From Pseudomonadota bacterium (GTDB taxonomy: Bacteria; Pseudomonadota; Alphaproteobacteria; Rhizobiales; Aestuariivirgaceae): a DNA stretch of 11,657 nt. Numbering within the stretch: the first letter of the stretch is position 1; each line of letters begins with the position of its first letter. Under the pieces are notes generated by a model. It saw only the letters and a list, made by a program, of their open reading frames with translations, did no database searches and was not told the origin of the DNA. Positions 1-7,449 of this stretch are shown here, piece after piece. Location of the stretch: NCBI GenBank assembly GCA_016522385.1, contig JAEKFU010000457.1:1-11657 (forward strand). The letters are read 5' to 3'. Both the position numbers and the translations under genes were made by a program.

Positions 1-811
1 GGTGGGAACGCGGCATTTTCATTCGGCGATCTACACGCCGGGCTGCGTATTGATGAACCCGGCCGCTCTGACGCGCGGCTTGGCTGAAAGCCTGCCCGGA
101 AATGTCACACTTTTTGAGAACTCGCCGGTGACGGAGTTCTCCCGCGAAAACGGTATCCGGTTGACGACGGCGCGCGGCAGTGTATTTGCACCGCAGATGA
201 TACTGGCGACCAATGCCTTCACCGAAAAATTCGGCTTTTACAAGCAACGCCTGATGCCGTTCTATGCCCATGCCAGTCTGACACGGCAACTTAGTGAGGC
301 CGAACATGAAGCCTATGGCTCGCTCGACCAGTGGGGCGTAACGCCGGCCAATGCCTTTGTCTCGGTCACCATGCGTTACACTCGCGACCGGCGCATCCTG
401 ATCCGCCAGGACATAAACTATTGTCCGTCGTTGAAGATGGGCGTCGAAGAGCAGCAGCGTGTCAAAGCCAACCATCAGCGGCTGTTCGCGGAACGCTTTG
501 AGATGCTGCCTGATGTCACCATCGAACATACCTGGACGGGCTTTCTATGCCTGTCCTACAATCATGCGCCGGGCTTCGGGCGGGTGGCACCGAATGTCCA
601 TGCGGCAGTGTGCCAGAATGCAATCGGGGTGACGCAGGGCACGATTTCCGGACTGTTGGCGGCGGACATGGCCTGTGATGTGGACAATCCCTTGTTTGAG
701 GATATCGCCAGCCTGGGCACCCCTTCGAAGCGGCCGCCGCGGCCGTTCTTCGACATCGGGCTAAGGGTGCGCAACGGTTGGGATATGTGGCGCAACCGGC
801 ATGAAGCGTGA
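1..811 (+). CDS. FAD-dependent oxidoreductase (DAO family), C-terminal part
   Basis: This is the C-terminal ~269 residues of a gene that enters from the left edge; the GTG at base 2 is an internal codon, not a convincing start, because the N-terminal FAD dinucleotide-binding GxGxxG region is missing. The visible part resembles the DAO / gamma-glutamylputrescine oxidoreductase-like group: a central segment with the substrate-cap pattern (ILATNAFT, then a strand ending in LMPFYAHASLT) and a C-terminal FAD-contacting stretch with TWTGFLCLSYNHAPGFG, followed by a GVTQGTISGLLAADM helix. Members oxidise amines or N-methylated amino acids with FAD, usually in the cytoplasm. It ends 63 bp before an ATP-grasp gene on the same strand, so the two may be co-transcribed. 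Substrate cannot be told from this sequence. Family call is good; the specific reaction is unknown. Confidence 0.85.
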   Translation, partial: VGTRHFHSAIYTPGCVLMNPAALTRGLAESLPGNVTLFENSPVTEFSRENGIRLTTARGSVFAPQMILATNAFTEKFGFYKQRLMPFYAHASLTRQLSEAEHEAYGSLDQWGVTPANAFVSVTMRYTRDRRILIRQDINYCPSLKMGVEEQQRVKANHQRLFAERFEMLPDVTIEHTWTGFLCLSYNHAPGFGRVAPNVHAAVCQNAIGVTQGTISGLLAADMACDVDNPLFEDIASLGTPSKRPPRPFFDIGLRVRNGWDMWRNRHEA

Positions 812-874
812 CATCGGCCGGCAAATTGCCCACAAATCGGCCCAGAATTCAACTTTGACAGGTATGGCATTTTC

Positions 875-1807
875 ATGCGGCATCTGATCCTGGTCCATCA
901 AAAGACCAAACAGGATATCCAGGACTACCGGGAGATCGCGCGGCGCATCCATCAGCGCACCGATGATATCCGCGTGTTTATCGCAGGCACCAAGGATGCC
1001 GACTGGGCGGAGGCCGAAGAAGCTTATTCGGCGCCGTCGATGACCGTAGCACCGATGCCGTTCAAGCATTTCAGGCCGCGCGGCGGTACGGTGCTGGTTG
1101 GCAACGAATATCCCAAGGGCTATCAATATGAACGCATGGAAGCTGAAGGCGTGCCGGTGCCCGAATGGGTGCGGGTGAAGCCCGGCATCAAGCTAGACCC
1201 GGACTATTGGGGCCCCTATGTGGTGGTCAAGCCGGAGCTCGGCCGTAAGGGTTCGGAGATCTTCATCACACGAACGCATCGTGTGCGCTACAAACCACCG
1301 GAGAAATTTGCACCCGATCATCCCATTCACAAGGCGCCGTTGATGGCTCAGCGGTTCATCTATACCGGTAAATGGCCGCATCATTTCAGGATCGTAACGT
1401 TTCTGGGCAAGTGCATCCTGGCTTGGCACATTGAGCAGAGTCATGACTATCCGCCGCTGGAAGACAAATGGGAATTCGATCAGGCCGGCGGCGGCATTTC
1501 GATTGTGTCCAACAAACGGTCCTCGTCTTATGTGGAAACCAATGATGCCGGCGCCATCGCCGTGGCCGAAGCAGCGCATCGGGCGCTTTCGGAGGTTCCG
1601 CTGCTTGGAAGTGATATTGTGCGTGAAGCAGAAACCGGGAATTATTACGTGCTCGAATGCAATCCGCGCGGAGATGCCTGGTTGATCTCATCGCATATCG
1701 GGCGCGATATTCAGCGAATTCACGGTCTGGACTCGCCCAATCAGTTCGGCGCCGTGGAAATTGCCACCAATGTCCTGATCGAAGAAACCAGACGACGGGC
1801 GACCTGA
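875..1807 (+). CDS. ATP-grasp domain protein, substrate unknown
   Basis: A 310-residue protein with the layout of an ATP-grasp enzyme. Residues 116-130 (VVVKP then a Gly/Arg/Lys/Gly loop) look like the ATP-binding lysine strand and glycine loop. Residues 157-180 (LMAQRFIYTG, FRIVTFLGK) fit the central strands. Residues 245-267 (GSDIVREAETG, then VLECNPRGD) give the Mg-ATP acidic/Asn signature with Asp247, Glu261 and Asn263. ATP-grasp proteins typically join a carboxylate to an amine or thiol through an acyl-phosphate; which substrate is used here cannot be read from the sequence. The start at 875 has no strong ribosome site (a weak AGGT ~13 bases upstream). The next gene, a multicopper oxidase, begins 2 bp after the stop, which suggests translational coupling. 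The preceding oxidoreductase may share the pathway, but that is inference. Confidence 0.8.
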   Translation: MRHLILVHQKTKQDIQDYREIARRIHQRTDDIRVFIAGTKDADWAEAEEAYSAPSMTVAPMPFKHFRPRGGTVLVGNEYPKGYQYERMEAEGVPVPEWVRVKPGIKLDPDYWGPYVVVKPELGRKGSEIFITRTHRVRYKPPEKFAPDHPIHKAPLMAQRFIYTGKWPHHFRIVTFLGKCILAWHIEQSHDYPPLEDKWEFDQAGGGISIVSNKRSSSYVETNDAGAIAVAEAAHRALSEVPLLGSDIVREAETGNYYVLECNPRGDAWLISSHIGRDIQRIHGLDSPNQFGAVEIATNVLIEETRRRAT

Positions 1808-1809
1808 CC

Positions 1810-3279
1810 ATGCCGTATACAAAATCGATAATGCGGGCCAATCGCAGACAGATACTGCAGGCTTCACTTGCACTAACTGTGTTCGCCTGGCTGCCAAAAT
1901 CGGTCGCAAAAGCAGCTGATGAAACTGCTCATCGCCTCGACATCCGTCCTGCAACCGCCGAACTGCTCGATTCCGGCAAGCCGAAGACACCGGTCTGGGG
2001 CTATGACGGTCAGGTGCCGGGGCCAATCTTGCGCATGAAGCGCGGCCGAAGAACACTCATCGCCGTCACCAATCACTTGCCGCAACCGACCACGGTGCAC
2101 TGGCACGGGTTGAGAATAGACAACGCGATGGATGGCGTCTCAGGACTGACACAATCGCCGATCGAGCCAGGTGAGACATTTGAGTACAGTTTCGTTCCGC
2201 CGGATGCTGGCACCCACTGGTACCATTCTCACCAACGGGGTTGGGAGCAGGTCGCCCGCGGTCTGTATGGGCCGTTGATTGTCGATGAGGACGAGCCGGT
2301 CGATGTCGACCGTGACCTGGTGATCATGGCGGATGACTGGCGGCTGCAGGAAGATGGCCGACTGCATGAGGCTTCCTTCGGCAATGTCGGTGAGCGGGCA
2401 CATGGCGGCCGGCTGGGCAACGTGCTGACTCTGAATGGCAAGGCTTACGAATATTTGCAGGTTCTGAGCGGCGAACGGGTGCGTTTGCGACTGGTCAACT
2501 GTGCCAATGCCCGGATAATGCAATTCCGGCTGGCCGGTGTCGCCCCGTGGCTTGTCGCGCTTGACGGCCAACCAGTGGCAGCAATGCGGTTGGGCGACCG
2601 GGCGGTCCGGCTGGCACCTGCGCAAAGAGCCGATCTGGTCTTTGACGTCACGGCCAAGGCGGGCGCGGAATTGGCGATCTCAGAAGTGTCCGGCCAGAAA
2701 CCGCTGGTGGCCGGATATCTGCAAGTCGCAGAGAATGAGGACACAGTCAAACAACGCGGTGATGCATTGCCGGTGCTTTCCGAGAACGGCCTGCCAATGC
2801 CGGATGTGAAGAATGCCCGGTTTTTTGAACTCAATATGACCGGCGGAGCGATGCGGTTCCTCAAATCGGCTGTGTATAAGGGCAAATCGCTTGACGGGCG
2901 GACACTGGCCCAGGACCACGGCAAGGCGTGGGCGATGAACGGTATTGTCGGCACGGCGTTGGAGCCCCTCTTTTCCGCACTGCAAGGCGAAAGCGTGGTG
3001 GTGCGCATGAAGAACGACACAGCCTGGCCACATGCCATGCATGTGCATGGCCATCATTTTCTGGAAATTGCACGTAAGCCAGCTAAATCATTTGATTATT
3101 CGGTTTCCGGAAGTGCCCTGCCTGAGACGGCGCCATGGCGCGACACGGTGCTCATGCAACCCGACGAAGTGGTTGACATAGGCTTTGTCGCCGACAATCC
3201 TGGAAGCTGGTTGCTGCACTGCCACATGATGGAGCACATGGCCGGCGGCATGGTGACCTGGTTTGAGGTGCACGCGTGA
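1810..3279 (+). CDS. Tat-exported multicopper oxidase
   Basis: A 489-residue three-cupredoxin-domain oxidase, close to the usual ~500 of the CueO/SufI-like family. A Tat signal (ANRRQIL at 10-16, hydrophobic run, AKA cleavage near 36) sends it folded to the periplasm. All copper ligands are present: HWHG at 97-100 and WYHSH at 137-141 in domain 1, HAMHVH at 408-413, and HCHMMEH at 470-476 with Met481. By family knowledge His408, Cys471, His476 and axial Met481 bind type 1 copper and the others form the trinuclear centre that reduces O2 to water. No methionine-rich copper-sensing insert is visible, so cuprous oxidase activity is not specifically indicated. Start 1810 sits 2 bp after the ATP-grasp stop; ATG 1831 would retain the Tat motif. 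A longer in-frame reading upstream overlaps the ATP-grasp gene and is rejected. Substrate unknown. Confidence 0.9.
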   Translation: MPYTKSIMRANRRQILQASLALTVFAWLPKSVAKAADETAHRLDIRPATAELLDSGKPKTPVWGYDGQVPGPILRMKRGRRTLIAVTNHLPQPTTVHWHGLRIDNAMDGVSGLTQSPIEPGETFEYSFVPPDAGTHWYHSHQRGWEQVARGLYGPLIVDEDEPVDVDRDLVIMADDWRLQEDGRLHEASFGNVGERAHGGRLGNVLTLNGKAYEYLQVLSGERVRLRLVNCANARIMQFRLAGVAPWLVALDGQPVAAMRLGDRAVRLAPAQRADLVFDVTAKAGAELAISEVSGQKPLVAGYLQVAENEDTVKQRGDALPVLSENGLPMPDVKNARFFELNMTGGAMRFLKSAVYKGKSLDGRTLAQDHGKAWAMNGIVGTALEPLFSALQGESVVVRMKNDTAWPHAMHVHGHHFLEIARKPAKSFDYSVSGSALPETAPWRDTVLMQPDEVVDIGFVADNPGSWLLHCHMMEHMAGGMVTWFEVHA

Positions 3280-3347
3280 CTGGTGGTGGTTGGTGAATTT
3301 GGCGTTTCCATAGGGTGGAACAATCGGTCGACGGACGGCAGTTGGCG

Positions 3348-3377
3348 TTGCACAGACCAGGTCAAATCGCCTATCCT
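3348..3377 (+). promoter_or_regulatory. Possible sigma-70-like promoter for the formate dehydrogenase locus
   Basis: In the 171-base gap before the TorD-type gene, TTGCAC (3348-3353) and TATCCT (3372-3377) each match four of six consensus positions and are separated by 18 bases. It would leave a ~70-base leader. This is the best such pair I found in the gap but is weak by sequence alone. Confidence 0.25.
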
Positions 3378-3400
3378 AAATGGCCTAGTAAATGGGCGAT
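3366..3400. promoter_or_regulatory. Possible operator: flanking inverted repeat around tandem TAAATGG
   Basis: ATCGCC (3366-3371) and its exact inverse GGCGAT (3395-3400) flank two direct copies of TAAATGG (3377-3383 and 3389-3395, 12-base period). The element overlaps the candidate -10 box, where a repressor or activator could act. Function is inferred from position only; no known regulator box was recognised. Confidence 0.25.
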
Positions 3401-3440
3401 GCCCCAACAAAACAAAGGTCGCAATGCAAGCGCCTGTCAC

Positions 3441-3446
3441 GGGAGA
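3441..3446 (+). promoter_or_regulatory. Ribosome binding site that favours start 3451
   Basis: GGGAGA lies 4 bases before ATG 3451. A competing ATG at 3424 has AAAGG five bases upstream and would add nine residues; 3451 is preferred because it gives the normal short lead into the first TorD helix. Confidence 0.5.
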
Positions 3447-3450
3447 AAAC

Positions 3451-4062
3451 ATGGCGTTGGATCCTGCGGTTACCGCGGAGATCATCGAGGAAGACTTGCT
3501 GCGGGCACATGTCTACCGTTTGCTTGCAAAGCTGTTGCGCGCCAGCCCGGACAAAGACACTCTTCACAGCATTTCTCAGCTGAACGGCGACGACAGTGAA
3601 CTGGGTCAGGCGCTGGCGACGCTAGCCAAGGTAGCCGGCAAGGTGACAGCCGAGCAAACGGCTGAAGAATATCAGAATTTGTTTATCGGCGTGGGGCGCG
3701 GTGAGCTGCTGCCCTACGGGTCATATTACCTGACCGGATTTCTTAACGAGAAGCCGCTTGCCAAGCTGCGCAAGGATATGGCTGCAATCGGTATCGAACG
3801 GCGTGATGCGGTGTGCGAGCCCGAAGATCATATCGCCGCACTTTGTGAAATGATGGCGGGGCTCATCACCGGTGAGTATGGCGAGCCGTTGGCACTGGCT
3901 GAGCAGAAGCGGTTCTATGGGACCCATGTCGAACCCTGGGCGGCGCATTTCTTCACCGACCTGGAGGGCGCCAGATCGTCAAAGCTGTATGGCGCGATCG
4001 GGTCTATCGGCAAAGCGTTTATGGATATCGAAACCTCGGCATTTCGGATGCTCGAGCAATGA
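3451..4062 (+). CDS. TorD/DmsD-family molybdoenzyme maturation chaperone
   Basis: A 203-residue, mostly helical cytoplasmic protein of the usual TorD-family size. Diagnostic patterns are EYQNLF followed by LLPYGSYYL at about 73-94, the EPEDH motif at 123-127 followed by LCEMM, and FYGTHVEPWAAHFF at 155-168. Family members bind Tat signal peptides of molybdoenzymes and hold the apo-enzyme until the bis-MGD cofactor is inserted. The obvious client is the formate dehydrogenase catalytic subunit 460 bp downstream, which has an RR signal. It opens the locus after a 171-base gap with candidate promoter elements. An in-frame extension back to 3283 lacks homologous character and is treated as non-coding. 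Some related loci carry DUF3305/DUF3306 genes beside this chaperone; none are seen here. Confidence 0.9.
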   Translation: MALDPAVTAEIIEEDLLRAHVYRLLAKLLRASPDKDTLHSISQLNGDDSELGQALATLAKVAGKVTAEQTAEEYQNLFIGVGRGELLPYGSYYLTGFLNEKPLAKLRKDMAAIGIERRDAVCEPEDHIAALCEMMAGLITGEYGEPLALAEQKRFYGTHVEPWAAHFFTDLEGARSSKLYGAIGSIGKAFMDIETSAFRMLEQ

Positions 4063-4197
4063 ATTCAGAGCTGGCGTGTCAGCTCTGTGTGGCCCTGGCG
4101 GCCCAACAATAACGGGATCAGCGCAAAGCTGGCGGAAAAGAGGTGGGTTGCGTTGCGTAATCGAAACCAGTGCCGCGATTGAGTGGCACACAAAGCG

Positions 4198-4203
4198 AGG
4201 AGG
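4198..4203 (+). promoter_or_regulatory. Strong Shine-Dalgarno for the small Tat protein
   Basis: A perfect AGGAGG sits 9 bases before ATG 4213. It decides the start of this 65-residue protein over an upstream in-frame start at 4183 and implies strong translation. Confidence 0.75.
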
Positions 4204-4212
4204 AAACCGCAT

Positions 4213-4410
4213 ATGTCAGCGAACAGCAAAGACAAAGCGGTTGGCCGTCGTGATTTTCTCAAGTTAAGCGGTGTTGCTGCTGCCGCAGGCGGTGCAGCAC
4301 TGGTTAATTCTGAAGGTGACGCGGAGGCCAGCGAGGCGAAGGAAGTATCGTCTTCAGGGTATCGGGAAACCGATCACGTGAAGACCTATTATAAGCTTGC
4401 TCGTTTCTAG
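4213..4410 (+). CDS. Small Tat-signal protein of formate dehydrogenase regions
   Basis: A 65-residue protein that is mostly a Tat signal: VGRRDFLKLSG at about 10-20, then an Ala/Gly hydrophobic stretch, then a short ~33-residue mature tail ending GYRETDHVKTYYKLARF. This matches the known family of tiny Tat-targeted proteins found immediately upstream of formate dehydrogenase catalytic subunits (TIGR02811-type). It has no cysteines, so it cannot itself carry an Fe-S cluster or covalent heme. Its job is unproven; possible roles are a periplasmic assembly factor or an extra subunit. It lies 150 bases after the chaperone gene and 111 bases before the catalytic subunit, with a perfect AGGAGG in front. 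The family call is confident; the function is not. Confidence 0.85.
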   Translation: MSANSKDKAVGRRDFLKLSGVAAAAGGAALVNSEGDAEASEAKEVSSSGYRETDHVKTYYKLARF

Positions 4411-4427
4411 ATTCCGGTGACGGAATC
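4410..4427 (+). repeat. Perfect 7-bp hairpin with GTGA loop
   Basis: GATTCCG and CGGAATC flank GTGA, a GNRA-type tetraloop that is unusually stable in RNA. The stem begins at the last base of the TAG stop of the small Tat gene. No T-run follows, so it is not a classical terminator; it could protect the upstream mRNA 3' end or mark a processing site. Confidence 0.55.
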
Positions 4428-4430
4428 ATG

Positions 4431-4466
4431 TTGCCGGACCAAGCTTTGAACGCGACCGTCCGGCAA
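4431..4466 (+). repeat. Perfect 9-bp inverted repeat before fdhA
   Basis: TTGCCGGAC (4431-4439) and GTCCGGCAA (4458-4466) form a perfect stem with an 18-base loop, starting three bases after the first hairpin. No T-run follows. Either an RNA stem that tunes fdhA expression relative to the preceding gene, or a DNA operator. Confidence 0.5.
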
Positions 4467-4509
4467 GACTGGTCAGGAGGCCGAATTGCTCGGCGAACCT
4501 GACAAACCT

Positions 4510-4515
4510 AAGGAG
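4510..4515 (+). promoter_or_regulatory. Ribosome binding site deciding fdhA start
   Basis: AAGGAG lies 6 bases before ATG 4522. It favours that start over an in-frame TTG at 4486, which has no comparable site and would put 12 extra residues ahead of the Tat signal. Confidence 0.7.
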
Positions 4516-4521
4516 AGAGAA

Positions 4522-7437
4522 ATGCTCAGGAAGAAGACAGGTGGGGTGGCGATAGGCCCCCGTTTGTCATCTGCCCTTTCGGAATTGACAGGCGGTGCAA
4601 TTGATCGCCGAACATTCCTTAAGCGTTCGGGGCTCACTGCCGGCGGCCTGGCGGCTGCGGCGACCCTGACCGGCGGAATGGTCCAGAAGGCCAAAGCGCA
4701 AACGGCAAACCCCGGAAACATCGAAATCAAGAAATCTGTCTGCACGCACTGTTCGGTCGGCTGTACCGTTATGGCCGAGGTTCAGGATGGCGTGTGGATT
4801 GGACAGGAACCCGGCTATGACAGCCCGTTCAATCTCGGTGCCCACTGTTGCAAGGGTGCCGCGGTGCGTGAGCACGCACATGGCGAACGCCGGCTGAAAT
4901 ATCCGATGAAGCTGGTCGATGGCAAGTGGCAGCGGATGAGCTGGGATGACGCTATAAACGAGGTTGGCGACCGGCTGTTGAAGATTCGCGAGACTGCCGG
5001 ACAGGACTCGGTCTACTGGCTCGGATCGGCCAAATTCAATAACGAACAGGCTTACCTGTTCCGCAAATTCTACGCGTTCTGGGGTTCCAACAACGGTGAC
5101 CATCAGGCGCGTATCTGTCATTCGACCACGGTTGCAGGCGTTGCCAACACCTGGGGCTATGGCGCGATGACGAATTCGTACAACGACATTCACAATACCC
5201 GAGCCATCTTGCTGATCGGCGGCAACCCGGCTGAAGCACATCCGGTTTCGCTGTTGCATCTGATGAAGGCGAAGGAAGAGAACAATGCTGCCTTCATCGT
5301 TTGCGATCCGCGTTTCACGCGCACCGCAGCGCATGCAACCGAGTATGTTCGATTCCGTCCGGGTACCGATGTCGCCCTCGTCTGGGGTATCCTGTGGCAC
5401 GTGTTTGAGAATGGCTGGGAAGACCAGGATTACATCAACAAACGTGTCTGGGGTATTGAGTACATCAAGGAAGAAGTGAAGAAGTGGACGCCCGAGGAAG
5501 TCGAACGTGTTGCCGGTGTTCCGCCCTCACAAATGAAACGCGTTGCCCGCACCATGGCGCAAAGCAAGCCTGGCACCATCATCTGGTGCATGGGCGGCAC
5601 GCAACACACCAACGGCAACAACAACACCCGCGCCTACTGCGCCTTGCAGCTGGTGCTGGGCAATATCGGCCGTTCCGGTGGTGGCGCCAACATCTTCCGT
5701 GGCCACGACAATGTTCAGGGTGCGACAGACATGTGTGTGCTGTCACATTCACTGCCTGGATATTATGGTCTCAAGACCGGTTCCTGGAAGCACTGGGCAC
5801 GGGTCTGGGATGTCGACTACGACTATCTGCTGCAACGCTTTGCCAACAAGAAGCTGATGGAGTCAAAAGGCATTCCGGTGTCACGCTGGATCGACGGCGT
5901 GCTGGAAGACAAGGCCAATATCGACCAGCCGGAGAACATCCAGGGCATGGTGTTCTGGGGCCACGCCCCGAATTCTCAGACCCGGTTGCCGGAAATGCAG
6001 AAAGCCATGGCCAAGCTCGATACGCTGGTCATCATCGACCCGTATCCGACCATGACCGCGGTGATGCATACCCGCAAGGATGGTGTCTATCTGTTGCCAG
6101 CGGCAACGCAGTTCGAGACCTATGGCTCGGTGACTGCGTCAAATCGCTCGCTGCAATGGCGTGAGACGGTCGTTCCACCGGTGTTCGAATCGCTTCCCGA
6201 CCAGACGATCATGTTCAAGCTCGCCAAGAAGTTCGGCTTCGAAAAAGAGATGTTCAAGAAGATCAAGGTCGAGAACGACGAGCCGAGCATGGAGGACACC
6301 ACGCTGGAGTTCAACGGTGGCATGTGGACGATCGGCTATACCGGTCAGTCACCGGATCGGCTCAAAAAGCACATGGCCAACCAGCACACTTTCGACAAGA
6401 CCACATTGCGCGCCAATGGCGGTCCTTGCGATGGTGAGTACTATGGTCTGCCATGGCCATGCTGGGGCACAGCCGAGATGGGTCACCCGGGCACACCAAA
6501 CCTGTATGATCCTTCAGTGCCTGTTGCCGAAGGCGGTCTCAACTTCCGCGCCCGGTTTGGTGTGAAGGCACCGGATGAGTGGGGTGGCGGCAATTTGCTG
6601 GCCGAGGGTGATGTCGAAGGCGTCTCCTACCCGGTCGGTGCCGAGATCAAGGGTGGCCATCCCGAGTTCACCATGGCGATGCTTCAAAAACTTGGATGGG
6701 ACAAGGATCTGCGCCCGGAAGAGAAAGCGGCCATCGACAAGGTTGCCGGTGAAAAGACCAACTGGAAGACCGACCTGTCAGGCGGTATCCAGCGGGTCGC
6801 CATCAAGCATGGTTGCGCACCGTTTGGTAACGCCAAGGCGCGCACCGTGGTGTGGACATTCCCGGATCCGGTGCCGTTGCACCGCGAGCCGCTGTACACG
6901 CCGCGGCGTGATCTGTTGCCGCAATACGAGACCTATGCGGACAAGCAGGCCTATCGCCTGCCGACCAAATATGCCTCGATCCAGGCCAATGACTATTCCA
7001 AGGATTTCCCGATCATTCTGACCTCGGGACGTCTGGTGGAATATGAAGGCGGCGGTGACGAAAGCCGGTCGAACCCGTGGCTTGCCGAACTGCAGCAGGA
7101 CATGTTCGTCGAAATCAATCCGTTCGATGCCAATTCCGTCGGCATCAGGGATGGCGACATGGTCTGGGTGAAAGGCCCGCCCAATCACACTGGCGGTGAG
7201 GGAGGCAAGGCGAAAGTCAAGGCACTCATCACCGAAAGAGTGGGTCGTGGTGTGGCCTTCATGCCGTTCCACTTTGGTGGCCACATGCAAGGCGAGGATT
7301 TGCGCGGGAAATATCCCGAAGGCGCTGATCCTTATGTGTTAGGTGAAGCGGCCAATACGGTCGTGACCTATGGATATGACTCTGTGACTCAGATGCAGGA
7401 ATCCAAGGTCACCCTGTGCCGTATCGAGAAAGCATAA
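4522..7437 (+). CDS. fdhA: Formate dehydrogenase, catalytic alpha subunit (Mo/W-bisMGD)
   Basis: A 971-residue Tat-exported molybdopterin oxidoreductase that oxidises formate to CO2. The Tat motif is DRRTFLKRSG at 28-37 with cleavage likely near AKAQ (57-60). The N-terminal [4Fe-4S] ligands are Cys74, Cys77, Cys81 and Cys110 (CTHCSVGC, then CKGAA). The metal ligand is Cys199 in ARICHS, followed by His200; this residue is selenocysteine in E. coli FdnG and FdhF, and here it is a TGT codon, so no selenium machinery is needed. The cofactor domain includes LLIGGNPAEAHP (230-241). The C-terminal dinucleotide-binding domain holds ILTSGRLVEY and MPFHFGGHM. A TAAAGGAG junction links it to the ferredoxin subunit 12 bp downstream. 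Size and gene order fit periplasmic FdnG/Fdh3-type enzymes. Mo versus W cannot be told. Confidence 0.95.
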   Translation: MLRKKTGGVAIGPRLSSALSELTGGAIDRRTFLKRSGLTAGGLAAAATLTGGMVQKAKAQTANPGNIEIKKSVCTHCSVGCTVMAEVQDGVWIGQEPGYDSPFNLGAHCCKGAAVREHAHGERRLKYPMKLVDGKWQRMSWDDAINEVGDRLLKIRETAGQDSVYWLGSAKFNNEQAYLFRKFYAFWGSNNGDHQARICHSTTVAGVANTWGYGAMTNSYNDIHNTRAILLIGGNPAEAHPVSLLHLMKAKEENNAAFIVCDPRFTRTAAHATEYVRFRPGTDVALVWGILWHVFENGWEDQDYINKRVWGIEYIKEEVKKWTPEEVERVAGVPPSQMKRVARTMAQSKPGTIIWCMGGTQHTNGNNNTRAYCALQLVLGNIGRSGGGANIFRGHDNVQGATDMCVLSHSLPGYYGLKTGSWKHWARVWDVDYDYLLQRFANKKLMESKGIPVSRWIDGVLEDKANIDQPENIQGMVFWGHAPNSQTRLPEMQKAMAKLDTLVIIDPYPTMTAVMHTRKDGVYLLPAATQFETYGSVTASNRSLQWRETVVPPVFESLPDQTIMFKLAKKFGFEKEMFKKIKVENDEPSMEDTTLEFNGGMWTIGYTGQSPDRLKKHMANQHTFDKTTLRANGGPCDGEYYGLPWPCWGTAEMGHPGTPNLYDPSVPVAEGGLNFRARFGVKAPDEWGGGNLLAEGDVEGVSYPVGAEIKGGHPEFTMAMLQKLGWDKDLRPEEKAAIDKVAGEKTNWKTDLSGGIQRVAIKHGCAPFGNAKARTVVWTFPDPVPLHREPLYTPRRDLLPQYETYADKQAYRLPTKYASIQANDYSKDFPIILTSGRLVEYEGGGDESRSNPWLAELQQDMFVEINPFDANSVGIRDGDMVWVKGPPNHTGGEGGKAKVKALITERVGRGVAFMPFHFGGHMQGEDLRGKYPEGADPYVLGEAANTVVTYGYDSVTQMQESKVTLCRIEKA

Positions 7438-7449
7438 AGGAGAGGCACC

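Noticed and set aside
855..860. Perfect TTGACA (-35-like) just before the ATP-grasp gene
   Set aside because: The matching -10 position would fall inside the coding region (after ATG 875) and reads CGGCAT-like sequence, so it is not a usable promoter for this start.
1657..1809. 51-codon N-terminal extension of the multicopper oxidase
   Set aside because: It overlaps the ATP-grasp gene and would bury the Tat signal; ATG 1810 places the signal at the N-terminus.
3306..3320. TTCCA-TAGGG-TGGAA mini-hairpin after the multicopper oxidase
   Set aside because: Only 5 bp of A/T-rich stem and no T-run, so it is not a supportable terminator.
4177..4200. TGGCAC resembling a sigma-54 -24 element
   Set aside because: The GC of the -12 element is out of register (not 10 bases after GG), so the spacing required for sigma-54 is not met.
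5116..5118. Possible selenocysteine site in fdhA
   Set aside because: The codon is TGT (cysteine), and no in-frame TGA interrupts the gene.
4567..5400. 277-codon minus-strand frame opposite fdhA
   Set aside because: Antisense shadow of the strongly conserved N-terminal region of fdhA.
5484..6164. 226-codon frame inside fdhA
   Set aside because: It is an alternate frame of a well-supported catalytic subunit with no recognisable domain.
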